A DNA stretch of 64,000 nucleotides from Leptospiraceae bacterium (GTDB taxonomy: Bacteria; Spirochaetota; Leptospiria; Leptospirales; Leptospiraceae), in assembly GCA_024233865.1 (NCBI GenBank), contig JACKPA010000001.1, forward strand, positions 620,001-684,000, in the 5' to 3' direction. Made by a program: the position numbers and the translations under genes. This document shows positions 27,169-36,544 of the stretch, piece by piece (within the stretch, counting starts at the first letter, position 1; the number at the start of each line of letters is the position of its first letter). Below the pieces are notes generated by a model. It was given only the letters and a program-made list of their open reading frames with translations, searched no databases and was not told the origin of the DNA.

Positions 27169-27505
27169 AAATGTTGATCCAGCTTATATAAAACGGCTTC
27201 GTCGATTAAAACCTGATTTGTTTGTACTGGCGGTAGGGGAGTTAATCGCACCACCAAAAGGAACTCTTGATCCTGAGATTCTTTCTTGGTGTGAGAAACA
27301 TAATTTCATTCTTGTAACCAACAATCGTAAATCTATGCCTGTACACCTAAAAGATCATCTGGATCAAGGTCATCATGTACCAGGAATTTTTATACTAAAT
27401 ACGAAGATAAGTTTAAGTCGAATCATTGAAGACTTGATTCTGATTGCTGATGGTTCTGAAGATTATGAGTACCATGATAGAATTTATTTTCTACCTTTAA
27501 CTTGA
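27143..27505 (+). CDS. DUF5615 PIN-like protein (toxin candidate)
   Basis: 120 residues. It opens IKYLMDENVDPAYIKRLRRL, the DUF5615/Mut7-C PIN-like start with catalytic-type Asp8/Glu9, and continues DPEILSWCEKHNFILVTNNRKSM and GIFIL, where the second acidic site and the T-N-N/D loop normally lie. The family is thought to be RNase-like and paired with DUF433. The usual VTxD is VTNN here, so metal binding may be weakened. Confidence 0.82.
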   Translation: MNIKYLMDENVDPAYIKRLRRLKPDLFVLAVGELIAPPKGTLDPEILSWCEKHNFILVTNNRKSMPVHLKDHLDQGHHVPGIFILNTKISLSRIIEDLILIADGSEDYEYHDRIYFLPLT

Positions 27506-27545
27506 TGGGTACAAGAATCGGAGTTGAAACGATCTTGTTTGATTA
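27502..27545. repeat. 44-nt duplicate of part of the DUF433 gene
   Basis: Matches 26863-26906 at 42 of 44 positions. It starts at the stop codon of the DUF5615 gene and ends 13 nt before the MNT gene. In the source gene the segment encodes LKGTRIGIETILFDY. It is out of any expressed context here. Confidence 0.85.
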
Positions 27546-27558
27546 GCGAGGTGACAAA

Positions 27559-27984
27559 ATGATAGAGTTAAAAATAGACGATCCGGCAATTGAAGAGTTT
27601 TATAAATATCCTGAAGAAATTATAAATCTTTTAAAAGCAATTGTAAACCAAAAAGCAAAAGTAGTTTATATAGATGACTTGCGTATATTAGAACACAGTG
27701 AAATATCAGAAGTATTAAATGAATATTTCAAAGATAAACCTGTAATTAAAGCTTATTTATTTGGCTCTTACGCAAGAAAAGAAGCAAAACCAGAAAGTGA
27801 TTTGGATATATTAGTAGAATTGGATTATTCAACCAAAATCGGTTCAGCTTTTTTTTGTATGTCGGATGAATTGCAGGAATTGTTTGGTAAAAAAGTAGAT
27901 TTGCTATCTTCTGAAGCAATGACAGATGTAATTAAAGAAACGATTTATAAAGAAAGAAAAGTCATTTATGAAAGAAAAAGTTAG
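27559..27984 (+). CDS. MNT-type nucleotidyltransferase (antitoxin of MNT/HEPN pair)
   Basis: 141 residues. The nucleotidyltransferase fold is unmistakable: YLFGSYARKEAKPESDLDILVE (67-87) with GSY..E and catalytic Asp81/Asp83. An N-terminal helical part of about 58 residues precedes it, longer than the minimal MNT proteins. Some members (MntA) inactivate the HEPN toxin by adding AMP groups. GAGGTG lies 5-6 nt before the ATG. The HEPN gene overlaps by 17 nt. Confidence 0.88.
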   Translation: MIELKIDDPAIEEFYKYPEEIINLLKAIVNQKAKVVYIDDLRILEHSEISEVLNEYFKDKPVIKAYLFGSYARKEAKPESDLDILVELDYSTKIGSAFFCMSDELQELFGKKVDLLSSEAMTDVIKETIYKERKVIYERKS

Positions 27985-28198
27985 TGATAAAACTAGGATT
28001 GAACACGCCATGCAAGTAATTAAGGAAATCCAGTCTTATATAAATGGTAAGACTTTTTCAGAATTTAAAACCGATTCTATGCTGAGAAGTGCTTGCTTGC
28101 ATCAGCTTAGTATAATTGGAGATGCTTTTGCTAATTTGTCAGAGCAAATACGCATAGAATACAATGACGTTGATTGGAAAGGTTATATAGGTCTATAA
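27968..28198 (+). pseudogene. HEPN (DUF86-like) toxin truncated before its active site
   Basis: 76 codons. The N-terminal half fits the DUF86/HepT family: RIEHAMQVIKEIQSYINGKTF, LRSACLHQLSIIGDAFANLSE and DVDWKGYIGL. In the family the last phrase is followed at once by the catalytic RN-x(3)-H motif (GMRNxLxHxYF) and ~35 more residues. Here a TAA follows IGL, so the RNase motif is missing and none appears in the downstream frames before nrdJ. The product would be a disarmed partner for the MNT protein. Confidence 0.78.
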
Positions 28199-28297
28199 TT
28201 TTTTGTAGAGTACCCCCCAAGCAAAAGACGACAGAAAGAGCCTATAAGACCCCTTCACATCACCTACATCATTTCTAGCGTGTAACAGTACACTCTT

Positions 28298-31200
28298 TCA
28301 GCTACAACCCGTAGTTGCACCGCAAGACAAACACTTCAAACAAGAACCATTTCGAACCATTTGGAAAGAACCACAATCCGGACAAGAATCTCCCGTATAA
28401 CCTTTATGCCTTGCTTCTTCTCTTTCCGCTTTTGTATCAATTTCTCGCTTGTATGGGTGGTCTTGGAGAGCAAGAACGGTTGAATAGGATACGGGAGCAA
28501 TGCTTGGAAGAGCCTCATATTGATTTGCTTTACCATTGGTTGTGCTTTGATGCAATGCCGTACCATTATTCCCATTGGACTCCGAATTAGAAGAGTATGC
28601 TGGATACTTTCTTCCGACTTCGTCTCCTCTTAGATCATCAGGTGAAACTTGTCCCAATTCATACCTACCCAAATAAGTGATTGCCAATTCACGGAATATG
28701 TAATCTATAACGGAAGTACTCATTTTAATATGAGAGTTACCCGTCACCATTCCGTTTGGTTCAAATTTGAAAAAGGTAAACGCTTCGATAAACTCTTCTA
28801 GTGGTACTCCATGCTGCAATCCTAATGAAACGGAAATGGCAAAGGCATTCATCAAACTTCTAAAAGCCGCACCTTCTTTGTGCATATCAATAAAAATCTC
28901 ACCGACTTGTCCGTCTTCGTATTCACCCGTTCGCAAATAAACTTTGTGTCCACCTACACTTGCCTTTTGTGTATAACCGGCTCTTCTGTTGGGCAATTTT
29001 CTGCGTTTGGAATAATTTTTTACCATTTTTTCGGCAGCTTGCATGATTGGTTCGTTATTTTCCGGTTGAACTTCTTCATTTTCATCCTCTGAAAAATGTA
29101 TGATGTCAACGGTTGAATTCAAAGGCTGGGATAATTTGGAACCATCCCGATAAAGAGCGTTCGCTTTAAGCATCATTTTCCAAGATGTCATATAGGCATC
29201 TTTTACCGTTTCGATTTTTGCATTTTCAGGTAGATTGATCGTCTTGGAAATGGCACCACTAAGAAAGCCCTGAGCTGCTGCCATGATCTTAATGTGGGAA
29301 TGATAAGACAAAAACCTTTTTCCGTATTTTCCGCATTTATTGGCACAATCAAAAACGGGTAGATGCTCTTCTTTCAGATAAGGTGCGTTTTCTATGGTCA
29401 TTTTTCCACAAACATACTCGTTTGCTTTGCGGATATCTTCTTTGGAAAAGCCTAAATACTCCAGAAGATTGAACTTAGGAGAATTATAAACCGACTCGGG
29501 AACTTTTAGCTGATCTCTTAAAAAAGTTTCTCCCAATGTAAACTTATTAAAAACGAATTCTATATCAAAGGCAAAAGGTAACTCGCCTTCCATTCGCTCC
29601 AGAATCTCTTCCGTAAAACCCTTTTCTTGCAAAGTGTAATGATTGATGCTAGGAGAGTTTTTTAAAGATTCGTGTCCTTTGCAGTATTTTATAATTTCAT
29701 CAATTTCCTCTTTGGAATAACCCAACTTTTTTAGAGCCGGTGGTACGGACTGGTTGATAATTTTGAAATAGCCACCGCCAGCTAATTTTTTGTATTTTAC
29801 AAGGGCAAAATCCGGTTCAATTCCGGTTGTATCGCAATCCATCAGAAGACCAATCGTTCCGGTTGGAGCTATCACCGTAACTTGAGCATTGCGATATCCA
29901 TACTGTTCGCCCATACTCAGAGCCTTATCTGCATCTTCCCTTGCTGCCACTAAAAGATATTCAGGACAATGCTCTCTCTGAATGCCCATGGGTTTAATGG
30001 TAAGGTTTTCATACTCGTCTTCACTGGCATTGTAAGCAGCTCTGCGGTGGTTTCGGATTACTCTAAGCATGTCTTCTTTGTTGTTTTCATACCCAGAAAA
30101 AGTGCCTAACTCGGAAGCCATAAGAGCAGAAGTTGCATAAGCCGTAGAGTGCATAATACAGGTAATTGCTCCAGTGATTCCAAGTGCTTCTTTGGAGTCA
30201 TAAGGAATCCCCATTACCATCAGCATAGAGCCAAGGTTGGCATAACCCAAACCCAAAGTCCTGAATTTATAAGAAAGCTCGGCTATTTCTTTGGAAGGGA
30301 ATTGTGCCATAGTAACAGAAATTTCCAAGATCAACGTCCAGATTTTGCATAAATATCGAAAACCTTCTACATCAAATTCTGAGGTTGATTTGTTTAAAAA
30401 TTTCATTAAATTGGCTGATGCCAAATTGCAAGCCGTATTATCCAAAAACATGTATTCCGAGCATGGATTAGAGGCTTTTATTTCACCTTCTTTTGGACAG
30501 GTGTGCCATTCGTTTATGGTGGTGTGGAATTGCAATCCAGGGTCAGCACAAGACCAAGCAGCTTTGGATATTTTTTCCCATAAGTCTCTCGCTTTGGTGG
30601 TTTTGTAAGGTTTCGGATTTCTTTTTTGATTTCTGGCGTTTTCCAGTTCGGTTCTGTAGTATAAATTCCATGGTTCATCTTTTTGGACTGCATTCATAAA
30701 CTGATTGGGAATACGAATGGAGTTATTGCTGTTTTGTCCAGAAACGGTATTGTAAGCTTCGGACTGCCAATCAACCGTCAATTCTTCAAAAATGAGTTCT
30801 TTGTAACCTTGCTTGGCGAGATCAATGGCTCGAATGATATAATTGTCAGGACAGAAATTCTTTTTTGCTTGGATAATCGCTTTTTTTAATAAAGAGTTTT
30901 TATTCGGATCGAACTTTTCCGATTCTTCCGGTGCGGAAAACTCATGACAGGCTTGAATAATTTGATTTAGGTTTCGGTTATTGTGAGCGGAGCCGGTGAC
31001 AAGAGAGGCAACCTTTTTTTCCTCTTCCATTTTCCAATCAATAAATTCTTCAATGTCCGGATGGTCTACGTCCAAACAAACCATTTTGGCAGCTCTTCTT
31101 GTTGTGCCTCCGGACTTGATGGCTCCGGCAGCTTTGTCTCCTATTTTTAAAAAACTCATTAAGCCGGAACTTTTTCCTCCTCCGGATAGAGGTTCGTTTT

Positions 31201-31921
31201 CTCCTCGGATGTTAGAAAAATTCGTTCCTGTTCCCGAACCATATTTAAACAGCCTTGCTTCCCTTACCCACAAATCCATAATTCCGCCATCGTTTACGAG
31301 GTCATCATTTACACTTTGGATAAAACAAGCGTGTGGTTGAGGATGCTCATAAGAGGATGATGATTTTTTTAGTATTTTTTCTATAGGATCCACATAAAAA
31401 TGTCCCTGGGATACACCTTCCAATCCGTAAGCCCAGTGTAAACCGGTGTTGAACCATTGAGGGGAATTAGGAGCACACATTTGAGAAGCAAGCATAAAAA
31501 TAGTTTCTTCGTAAAAGATTCGAGCACTTTCTTCGTCCGAAAAGTAGTTGTGCTTGAATCCCCAGTATGCCCAGCATCCGGCTAATCTATGAAAAACTTG
31601 TCTGGAATCAATTTCACCGATATATCTTTCTGCTTCACTTAGAGAGAGCAGTTTTTCTTCATCAGGGATAGACCTTTGTAGCCACTCCGGTATACCTTCT
31701 TCATAAACTCTTTTGGAAAACTTAGGGATCCCCTTTCTTCTAAAGTATTTTTGAGCCAAAATATCTGTTGCTACCTGGGACCAAGTAGATGGAACAATTA
31801 TTCCTTTTAATTCAAAAACAACAGAACCGTCCGGATTTGTAATTTTTGAGTTTCTGTTATCCCATTTTATTCCTGGGTACAAAGAGTCAGTTGAAGTAGT
31901 AAAATGTCTATCGAGCCTCAT
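28298..31921 (-). CDS. nrdJ: Vitamin B12-dependent (class II) ribonucleotide reductase
   Basis: 1207 residues. It reduces ribonucleotides to deoxyribonucleotides using adenosylcobalamin, independent of oxygen. Recognisable parts: NSPQWFNTGLHWAYG, the glycine-rich FKYGSGTGTNFSNIRGENEPLSGGG, NPCSEYMFLDNTACNLASANL with the active-site Cys and Glu, VIAPTGTIGLLMDCDTTGIEPDF, and a C-terminal zinc-ribbon CPDCG..CLKCLSCG with a terminal Cys pair near the end. It is monocistronic, preceded by AAGG. I looked for a cobalamin riboswitch upstream and saw none. Confidence 0.96.
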   Translation of the reverse strand: MRLDRHFTTSTDSLYPGIKWDNRNSKITNPDGSVVFELKGIIVPSTWSQVATDILAQKYFRRKGIPKFSKRVYEEGIPEWLQRSIPDEEKLLSLSEAERYIGEIDSRQVFHRLAGCWAYWGFKHNYFSDEESARIFYEETIFMLASQMCAPNSPQWFNTGLHWAYGLEGVSQGHFYVDPIEKILKKSSSSYEHPQPHACFIQSVNDDLVNDGGIMDLWVREARLFKYGSGTGTNFSNIRGENEPLSGGGKSSGLMSFLKIGDKAAGAIKSGGTTRRAAKMVCLDVDHPDIEEFIDWKMEEEKKVASLVTGSAHNNRNLNQIIQACHEFSAPEESEKFDPNKNSLLKKAIIQAKKNFCPDNYIIRAIDLAKQGYKELIFEELTVDWQSEAYNTVSGQNSNNSIRIPNQFMNAVQKDEPWNLYYRTELENARNQKRNPKPYKTTKARDLWEKISKAAWSCADPGLQFHTTINEWHTCPKEGEIKASNPCSEYMFLDNTACNLASANLMKFLNKSTSEFDVEGFRYLCKIWTLILEISVTMAQFPSKEIAELSYKFRTLGLGYANLGSMLMVMGIPYDSKEALGITGAITCIMHSTAYATSALMASELGTFSGYENNKEDMLRVIRNHRRAAYNASEDEYENLTIKPMGIQREHCPEYLLVAAREDADKALSMGEQYGYRNAQVTVIAPTGTIGLLMDCDTTGIEPDFALVKYKKLAGGGYFKIINQSVPPALKKLGYSKEEIDEIIKYCKGHESLKNSPSINHYTLQEKGFTEEILERMEGELPFAFDIEFVFNKFTLGETFLRDQLKVPESVYNSPKFNLLEYLGFSKEDIRKANEYVCGKMTIENAPYLKEEHLPVFDCANKCGKYGKRFLSYHSHIKIMAAAQGFLSGAISKTINLPENAKIETVKDAYMTSWKMMLKANALYRDGSKLSQPLNSTVDIIHFSEDENEEVQPENNEPIMQAAEKMVKNYSKRRKLPNRRAGYTQKASVGGHKVYLRTGEYEDGQVGEIFIDMHKEGAAFRSLMNAFAISVSLGLQHGVPLEEFIEAFTFFKFEPNGMVTGNSHIKMSTSVIDYIFRELAITYLGRYELGQVSPDDLRGDEVGRKYPAYSSNSESNGNNGTALHQSTTNGKANQYEALPSIAPVSYSTVLALQDHPYKREIDTKAEREEARHKGYTGDSCPDCGSFQMVRNGSCLKCLSCGATTGCS

Positions 31922-32186
31922 GGATTAACCTTAACCTTTTTAATATGTTATGTCGCTTTGTAATTTTCCATTTTATGTATAATTCGTAAATCATAATTAT
32001 TAGATTTTGGAAAGGAAAATCAACAGAATTTTAAAAAAAAGGATTCTGTGATCATGCTATACTTTCACCGGCTTCCAACTCGTTTAAAATTCTGTCAAAA
32101 CGGCTTTCTGCTACATCTTGACGCATCCCCCTTAATTTGCAAAAACTTATACTTATTTTATAGTTGTGAGTTTTATAGTTCTTGCA

Positions 32187-33797
32187 TCAACTTTGTTCTT
32201 TTGCCCATAAAAGTTTTTCAACCAAATTCAACAATTCTACAAACCCGGTTTTTTGTATAGCTGATATACAAACCTTTTTGTCTTGAGAATTTTCCAAAAA
32301 ATTCGTATCTTCCAACAGGTCTACTTTATTGTATACGTCTATTTTTTCTATTTTTTCGAGATTCAAACTCGTTAAAATGCCTTCTACAGCTCCAATTTGT
32401 TCCTTGTAGCTTGGGTTGGAAATATCAACTACATGAAGTAAAAGATCGGCATCTCCCAATTCTTCCAAAGTTGCCTTAAAGGCATTAGAAAGTTCAGGCG
32501 GAAGGCCATGGATAAATCCAACCGTATCGGACAAAATAATTTCTCTTTCTTCAGGAAAACGTACTCTCCTTGTTGTCGGATCAAGGGTTGCAAAGAGTTT
32601 GTTTTCGGAGATTACGTCTGAGTTTGTTAGTGCGTTTAGTAAGGTTGATTTTCCCGTATTTGTATAACCGATAATTGCCACAACGGGAATTTCACGCCTT
32701 TTTCGTTGCTTTCGGTTGAGTTCCCTTCTTTGCTTTAAAGATTTCAACTCTTTCTCCAAATGGGCAATCCTTTCTTCCACGCGCCTTTTGCCAATTTCTA
32801 ACTTAGTTTCACCAGGTCCTCGTCCTCCAATCCCTCCGGTAAGGCGGGACATATTATCATCTAACTCGGTTAGTCTTCCCTTCAGATATTTCAGTTGTGC
32901 AAGCTCTACTTGTAGTTTTCCGTCTCTACTCTTAGCATTTTTAGCAAAAATATCAAGAATAAGTTGTGTTCTGTCGATTACCTTTAAATCGCAAAAATAG
33001 GATATTTTTTTAGCTTGAGAAGGGGACAGCTCCAAATCAAATATAAGCAAATCCACGTCTTTGTGAACTGCTTGAAGAATAATTTCTTTAATTTTCCCGC
33101 TTCCCATAACGGTTGTAGGGTCCAAAGACTGCCTTTTTTGAAAAAACGTGTCTACAACTTCAATTCCGGCAGTGCGACACAATTCTTTAAGCTCTTCAAT
33201 CGAACTTTCAACGGAACGAGATAGCTTTTTGTTATGAGTAGAAACATTGATAAGAAAAGCACGCTCGACTTTTGTAGATGTTTTTAAGTTCTTTTTGTAT
33301 CTACCTAGTTCATCTTCTATGGTTTCGATTTCTTGGAGTATACCGGTTGAAATTTTTCCTGGGTATTTTTTCTCAAGAATTATCCAAGGAGATTTTGAAT
33401 TTTCATCCGTATTTATGTGAGCTGATATGAAATATTTTGGAATTCCGTTTTGACCGGGAATCGAAATTGTGACATAATCCATTCTTAAAAGAACCATGTC
33501 CATCAAATCTTCTTCGGTTACTTGTTCTTCCTTGAGATAAGAATGAAATAAACGTAAGCCCCTTAACCTTTTGTCTATTGCTCTTGTTCTATCTAGTTCC
33601 GGAATTTCTATGGATTTGTCATTTCCAACGATAACGTGTTGTATATATCCCGTTCTGTCGATAGAAACGCTTACTCTTCTTCCAATTTCGTTGGATATTT
33701 CGGATATAGAGCGAGCAATTTCAACGGTAATGGCAACATCCTCCCGAACTCGCCTTTCTCCTATTTTTTTTAATTTTTGGATTTGGCTGGATTTCAA
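32187..33797 (-). CDS. hflX: Ribosome-associated GTPase HflX
   Basis: 536 residues, longer than the ~400-430 of many HflX proteins because of an N-terminal extension of about 170 residues. The HflX domain has DRTQLILDIFAKNAKSRDGKLQVELAQL and the hallmark GGRGPGETKLE; the G domain has GYTNTGKSTLLNAL (G1), DTVGFIHGLP (G3) and NKVD (G4). HflX splits stalled or heat-damaged ribosomes. It is divergent from the HEAT-repeat gene. Confidence 0.94.
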   Translation of the reverse strand: MKSSQIQKLKKIGERRVREDVAITVEIARSISEISNEIGRRVSVSIDRTGYIQHVIVGNDKSIEIPELDRTRAIDKRLRGLRLFHSYLKEEQVTEEDLMDMVLLRMDYVTISIPGQNGIPKYFISAHINTDENSKSPWIILEKKYPGKISTGILQEIETIEDELGRYKKNLKTSTKVERAFLINVSTHNKKLSRSVESSIEELKELCRTAGIEVVDTFFQKRQSLDPTTVMGSGKIKEIILQAVHKDVDLLIFDLELSPSQAKKISYFCDLKVIDRTQLILDIFAKNAKSRDGKLQVELAQLKYLKGRLTELDDNMSRLTGGIGGRGPGETKLEIGKRRVEERIAHLEKELKSLKQRRELNRKQRKRREIPVVAIIGYTNTGKSTLLNALTNSDVISENKLFATLDPTTRRVRFPEEREIILSDTVGFIHGLPPELSNAFKATLEELGDADLLLHVVDISNPSYKEQIGAVEGILTSLNLEKIEKIDVYNKVDLLEDTNFLENSQDKKVCISAIQKTGFVELLNLVEKLLWAKEQS

Positions 33798-33933
33798 ACC
33801 AATTATGTTTCCTGAAATCTTATTGATAATTTTCTCCCTATTGTATTATATTTTTAAAAAAATTAGTGATTAAAGAAATAGTCAATGTATAATTGGAATT
33901 GTAAAATATAATTTTGTAGGTAGGTCTTCAAAT

Positions 33934-35370
33934 TTGAAAATATCTTATAGTATCGTTTTCCTTTTATTGTTTAGTTTTGCCTTATGGGGAGATTCCTATA
34001 AAGATGCGGAGGAAGCTTCACTTTCCAAAAAAGCTCCAGTGAAGCCACCAAAAACGTTTCAGCCAGTAAAACCGACTGATAATACAACGGATAGTATTAA
34101 TCCGGAATCAGCTGAACGGGAAAAAAACGAAGCACTTATTGAACGCGGCAAAAGGTACATCGAACACTATGAAGCGAGAAAAGGCGTAAAAGAAATTACC
34201 AAACAACTTCTTCATAATACCATACCGGAAGTAAGAGCGGAAGCTGCTCGAGCTTTGGGTAGGCTAAGAAGCGGCTTAAAAGCATTACACATTGCTATTG
34301 ATACGGATGGCTATGAAGTAAGGCAAAACGCTTACCAAGCAATTGAACTGATAGGCTCTCCTTATTCCATAAAATATTTTATCAAAGGCATACAATCATC
34401 CGAACAAGAAATTCGAATTTCTTCTTATAAAGGACTGGGAAAAACAAAAACTAGCGTTGGGCGAGATTTGATTGTAAAAGCCGGTTTAAAATCTCCAGAC
34501 CCACCTATTGTAGCTGCAGCTTTGGAGGGATTGGGCTATTTTAGCAAAAGCAGTGACCTACAAGTAATAGGCAAATATCTTGAATCGAACGTTCAAGAAT
34601 ACAAAACAGGAGCTATTCGAGCTTTGGCGAACCATGGCAATTCGGATAGCCTGAAAATGCTCTGGAATGCTTTAATAAAAAATCCGGAGCTAGAACCAGA
34701 TATAATTTATGCCGTAAGTAAAAAAAGGGGATTGGCTCCTACCTTGATGCTTATCAAGATTATGAATCGAACAAAAAACGAAAATTATCAAAATATCATT
34801 CATAAAGAATTGGTTTATCGAAGAGCTTACGGGAAATACGCCATCGTTCAAATACCGGTTGCTACTCTAAAACAATATCCAAGAGCAAATTCTACCAGAA
34901 TTGCAAGATTGGGAGAAGGAGATGTTGGAAAAGTTCGAAGGGTGACATCCAAAAGGTTTAAAGCCAAATTTGATAATAAAGTAATTGAAGATCGTTATTA
35001 TCTAATCCAAGCTGTCAATTCCAAAAAGAACTATTTTAGAAGGAGTATCATGGAAGGTTGGGTTTTTGGACCTAAGATTAAGGTTATCAGTATTTCGCCT
35101 CCAACTACCTCTAATAAACTGACCATACAAACCATTAATTCTATGAATATATATACAGATGAGCATAGTGAAGAAGAAATTCAACCAAACAACAATAAAA
35201 AAACGGAAACTCCGGTAGAAGACGAAAACGATAGCTTTGAAGATATAATTGAAGACAGTGATTCTGACAGTCAGGATAAGATCAAGGATACGGATGATGT
35301 ACCAGTAGATGACAAGAATAACGGTAGCAGCAGTCCGGGTGAAGACGGACGTTTGGGAGGATTTTACTAA
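33934..35370 (+). CDS. Exported HEAT-repeat protein with SH3-like domain
   Basis: 478 residues from a TTG start with GTAGG upstream. The N-terminus is a signal peptide (ending about residue 20, FALWGD). Residues about 60-240 contain HEAT/PBS-lyase-like repeats (EVRAEAARALGRLRS, EVRQNAYQAIELIGS, EIRISSYKGLGK). Around 285-360 lies a strand-rich SH3b-like segment (ARLGEGDVGKVRRV, WVFGPKIKV). The tail is acidic and low-complexity. A periplasmic or surface scaffold is likely; no enzyme motif is seen. Confidence 0.7.
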   Translation: MKISYSIVFLLLFSFALWGDSYKDAEEASLSKKAPVKPPKTFQPVKPTDNTTDSINPESAEREKNEALIERGKRYIEHYEARKGVKEITKQLLHNTIPEVRAEAARALGRLRSGLKALHIAIDTDGYEVRQNAYQAIELIGSPYSIKYFIKGIQSSEQEIRISSYKGLGKTKTSVGRDLIVKAGLKSPDPPIVAAALEGLGYFSKSSDLQVIGKYLESNVQEYKTGAIRALANHGNSDSLKMLWNALIKNPELEPDIIYAVSKKRGLAPTLMLIKIMNRTKNENYQNIIHKELVYRRAYGKYAIVQIPVATLKQYPRANSTRIARLGEGDVGKVRRVTSKRFKAKFDNKVIEDRYYLIQAVNSKKNYFRRSIMEGWVFGPKIKVISISPPTTSNKLTIQTINSMNIYTDEHSEEEIQPNNNKKTETPVEDENDSFEDIIEDSDSDSQDKIKDTDDVPVDDKNNGSSSPGEDGRLGGFY

Positions 35371-35579
35371 AAAAATACAAAGGCTATGCCTGTGTCTTGC
35401 GTAAGGGTAGACACGTAGTTCTGCCCGGGCTACCCCTTAGTTTCGTCTCAGTTATATTTGTAATAGAAGGAATCAGTTTATTGGCGAGTTGTTCTGCCGT
35501 TACAATGTGCTAGGCATTCCTTTGGTAGCACTATTCATTTTCTTTTGTTACGATTTTGCTGTAGGTTTGATATAACTGC
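35371..35579. other. Intergenic region with imperfect hairpin
   Basis: Convergent spacer between the HEAT-repeat gene and the 35580-36257 gene. It is less AT-rich than its surroundings. TAAGGGTAG (35402-35410) pairs with CTACCCCTTA (35430-35439) with one bulge, a possible terminator or small repeat. No gene seen. Confidence 0.35.
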
Positions 35580-36257
35580 TTATTGTAAAAACTCAATCTT
35601 TTTAATATATGCTCGAGATTTTCCTTCCGTATCGGTTGTATCAACTTCAATGGAAATAGCGGAAACAAAAGGGGTTATATTTTTGTTGAATAATTTTTGA
35701 AAGTTTTTTTCTAATTCAAATTCTGTTAAAAACTCCTGTCCCTTTTTCTTTTCACAAGGAGAGCAAAAATATCTTCCACCTTTCTTATAGGTTTTAGCAA
35801 TATATGCTTTTCCTTCTTTCTCGTTTGCTCCTGGGAAAATTCCAATAAAATAAGGAAGATCGGGAGCGTAAACTTTCCCACTAGAAATTTTTTCATTTCC
35901 AAAAAAAATCATAACCGAGATCGCTTCACGATTATTACCTTTCTCCCAGTTTGCTCCTATAGGATATAGGTCAACTCCCCAAGTAATCCTAACTTTTTTA
36001 GCATTGTTGATTCTAAGATTCTTTTTTAAGATGATTCCAAATTCTTTATCTTGGGATTCCAAAACCAATCCACCTTTATCGAACTTAGGTTTTAGATTTG
36101 TTGCACTTTTTTTTAACTCAAACCCATTTTCTTTCAACCACTGAATAGCATTCTTACTAGGCGGCTGGTTGAAATTTATTACGTAGAGTGCCTTTGCACA
36201 TACTGGGCTGGAAAACGAACCAATTACAAAAATAATCGTTATGAATAATTTTTTCAC
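35580..36257 (-). CDS. Exported protein, possibly DUF3047-like
   Basis: 225 residues with a signal peptide (ending near VCAKA, residue ~22). The body is strand-rich: GGLVLESQDKEFGIILKKNLRI, then VRITWGVDLYPIGANWEKGNNREAISVMIFFG, which has the outline of the DUF3047 core (W-x-W/V..P.G....DD..a.v.v.F). A Cys pair (CSPC) sits near 166-169. The DUF3047 assignment is weak. Confidence 0.5.
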   Translation of the reverse strand: MKKLFITIIFVIGSFSSPVCAKALYVINFNQPPSKNAIQWLKENGFELKKSATNLKPKFDKGGLVLESQDKEFGIILKKNLRINNAKKVRITWGVDLYPIGANWEKGNNREAISVMIFFGNEKISSGKVYAPDLPYFIGIFPGANEKEGKAYIAKTYKKGGRYFCSPCEKKKGQEFLTEFELEKNFQKLFNKNITPFVSAISIEVDTTDTEGKSRAYIKKIEFLQ

Positions 36258-36278
36258 AAAAAATTCCTTTTTTTGCTT

Positions 36279-36458
36279 TTACTTTTCTTTTTGCTCAATG
36301 TCTTCAAATTCTTTTTTCTCATCTGTAATAAGCTTGTTTCCGATTTTGGAACTCTCGATTTCACTGATTATAAATCCCAGTTTTATTAAGGCATCATCTA
36401 TATATTCAAGTTTACTGACGTTTTTTTGGATACGTTCAAGTTCTTTTTCAAAAAACAT
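36279..36458 (-). CDS. Small charged helical protein, unknown function
   Basis: 59 residues, MFFEKELERIQKNVSKLEYI onward, ending in a Lys/Glu tail (EKKEFEDIEQKEK). The start is fixed by a strong AGGAGGTGG 6-7 nt upstream; an alternative GTG three codons earlier would lie inside that site. It lies between the exported protein and the pentapeptide-repeat gene. No family recognised. Confidence 0.55.
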   Translation of the reverse strand: MFFEKELERIQKNVSKLEYIDDALIKLGFIISEIESSKIGNKLITDEKKEFEDIEQKEK

Positions 36459-36544
36459 TGTAACCACCTCCTATTGAACTGCAATCAAGATAATCTGCTT
36501 ATGTTTCAATTTAATTAAGATACTGTTTTATTTTTGTAAAAAAA

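Noticed and set aside
30996..31340. 114-codon plus-strand frame
   Set aside because: Antisense shadow of nrdJ.
31922..32186. Cobalamin riboswitch before nrdJ, or a small gene (24-codon minus frame at 32052-32126)
   Set aside because: No B12-box or related conserved words; the 24-codon frame has its ATG directly abutting the G-run and matches no family. A 7-bp inverted repeat (32023-32049) is too weak to call.
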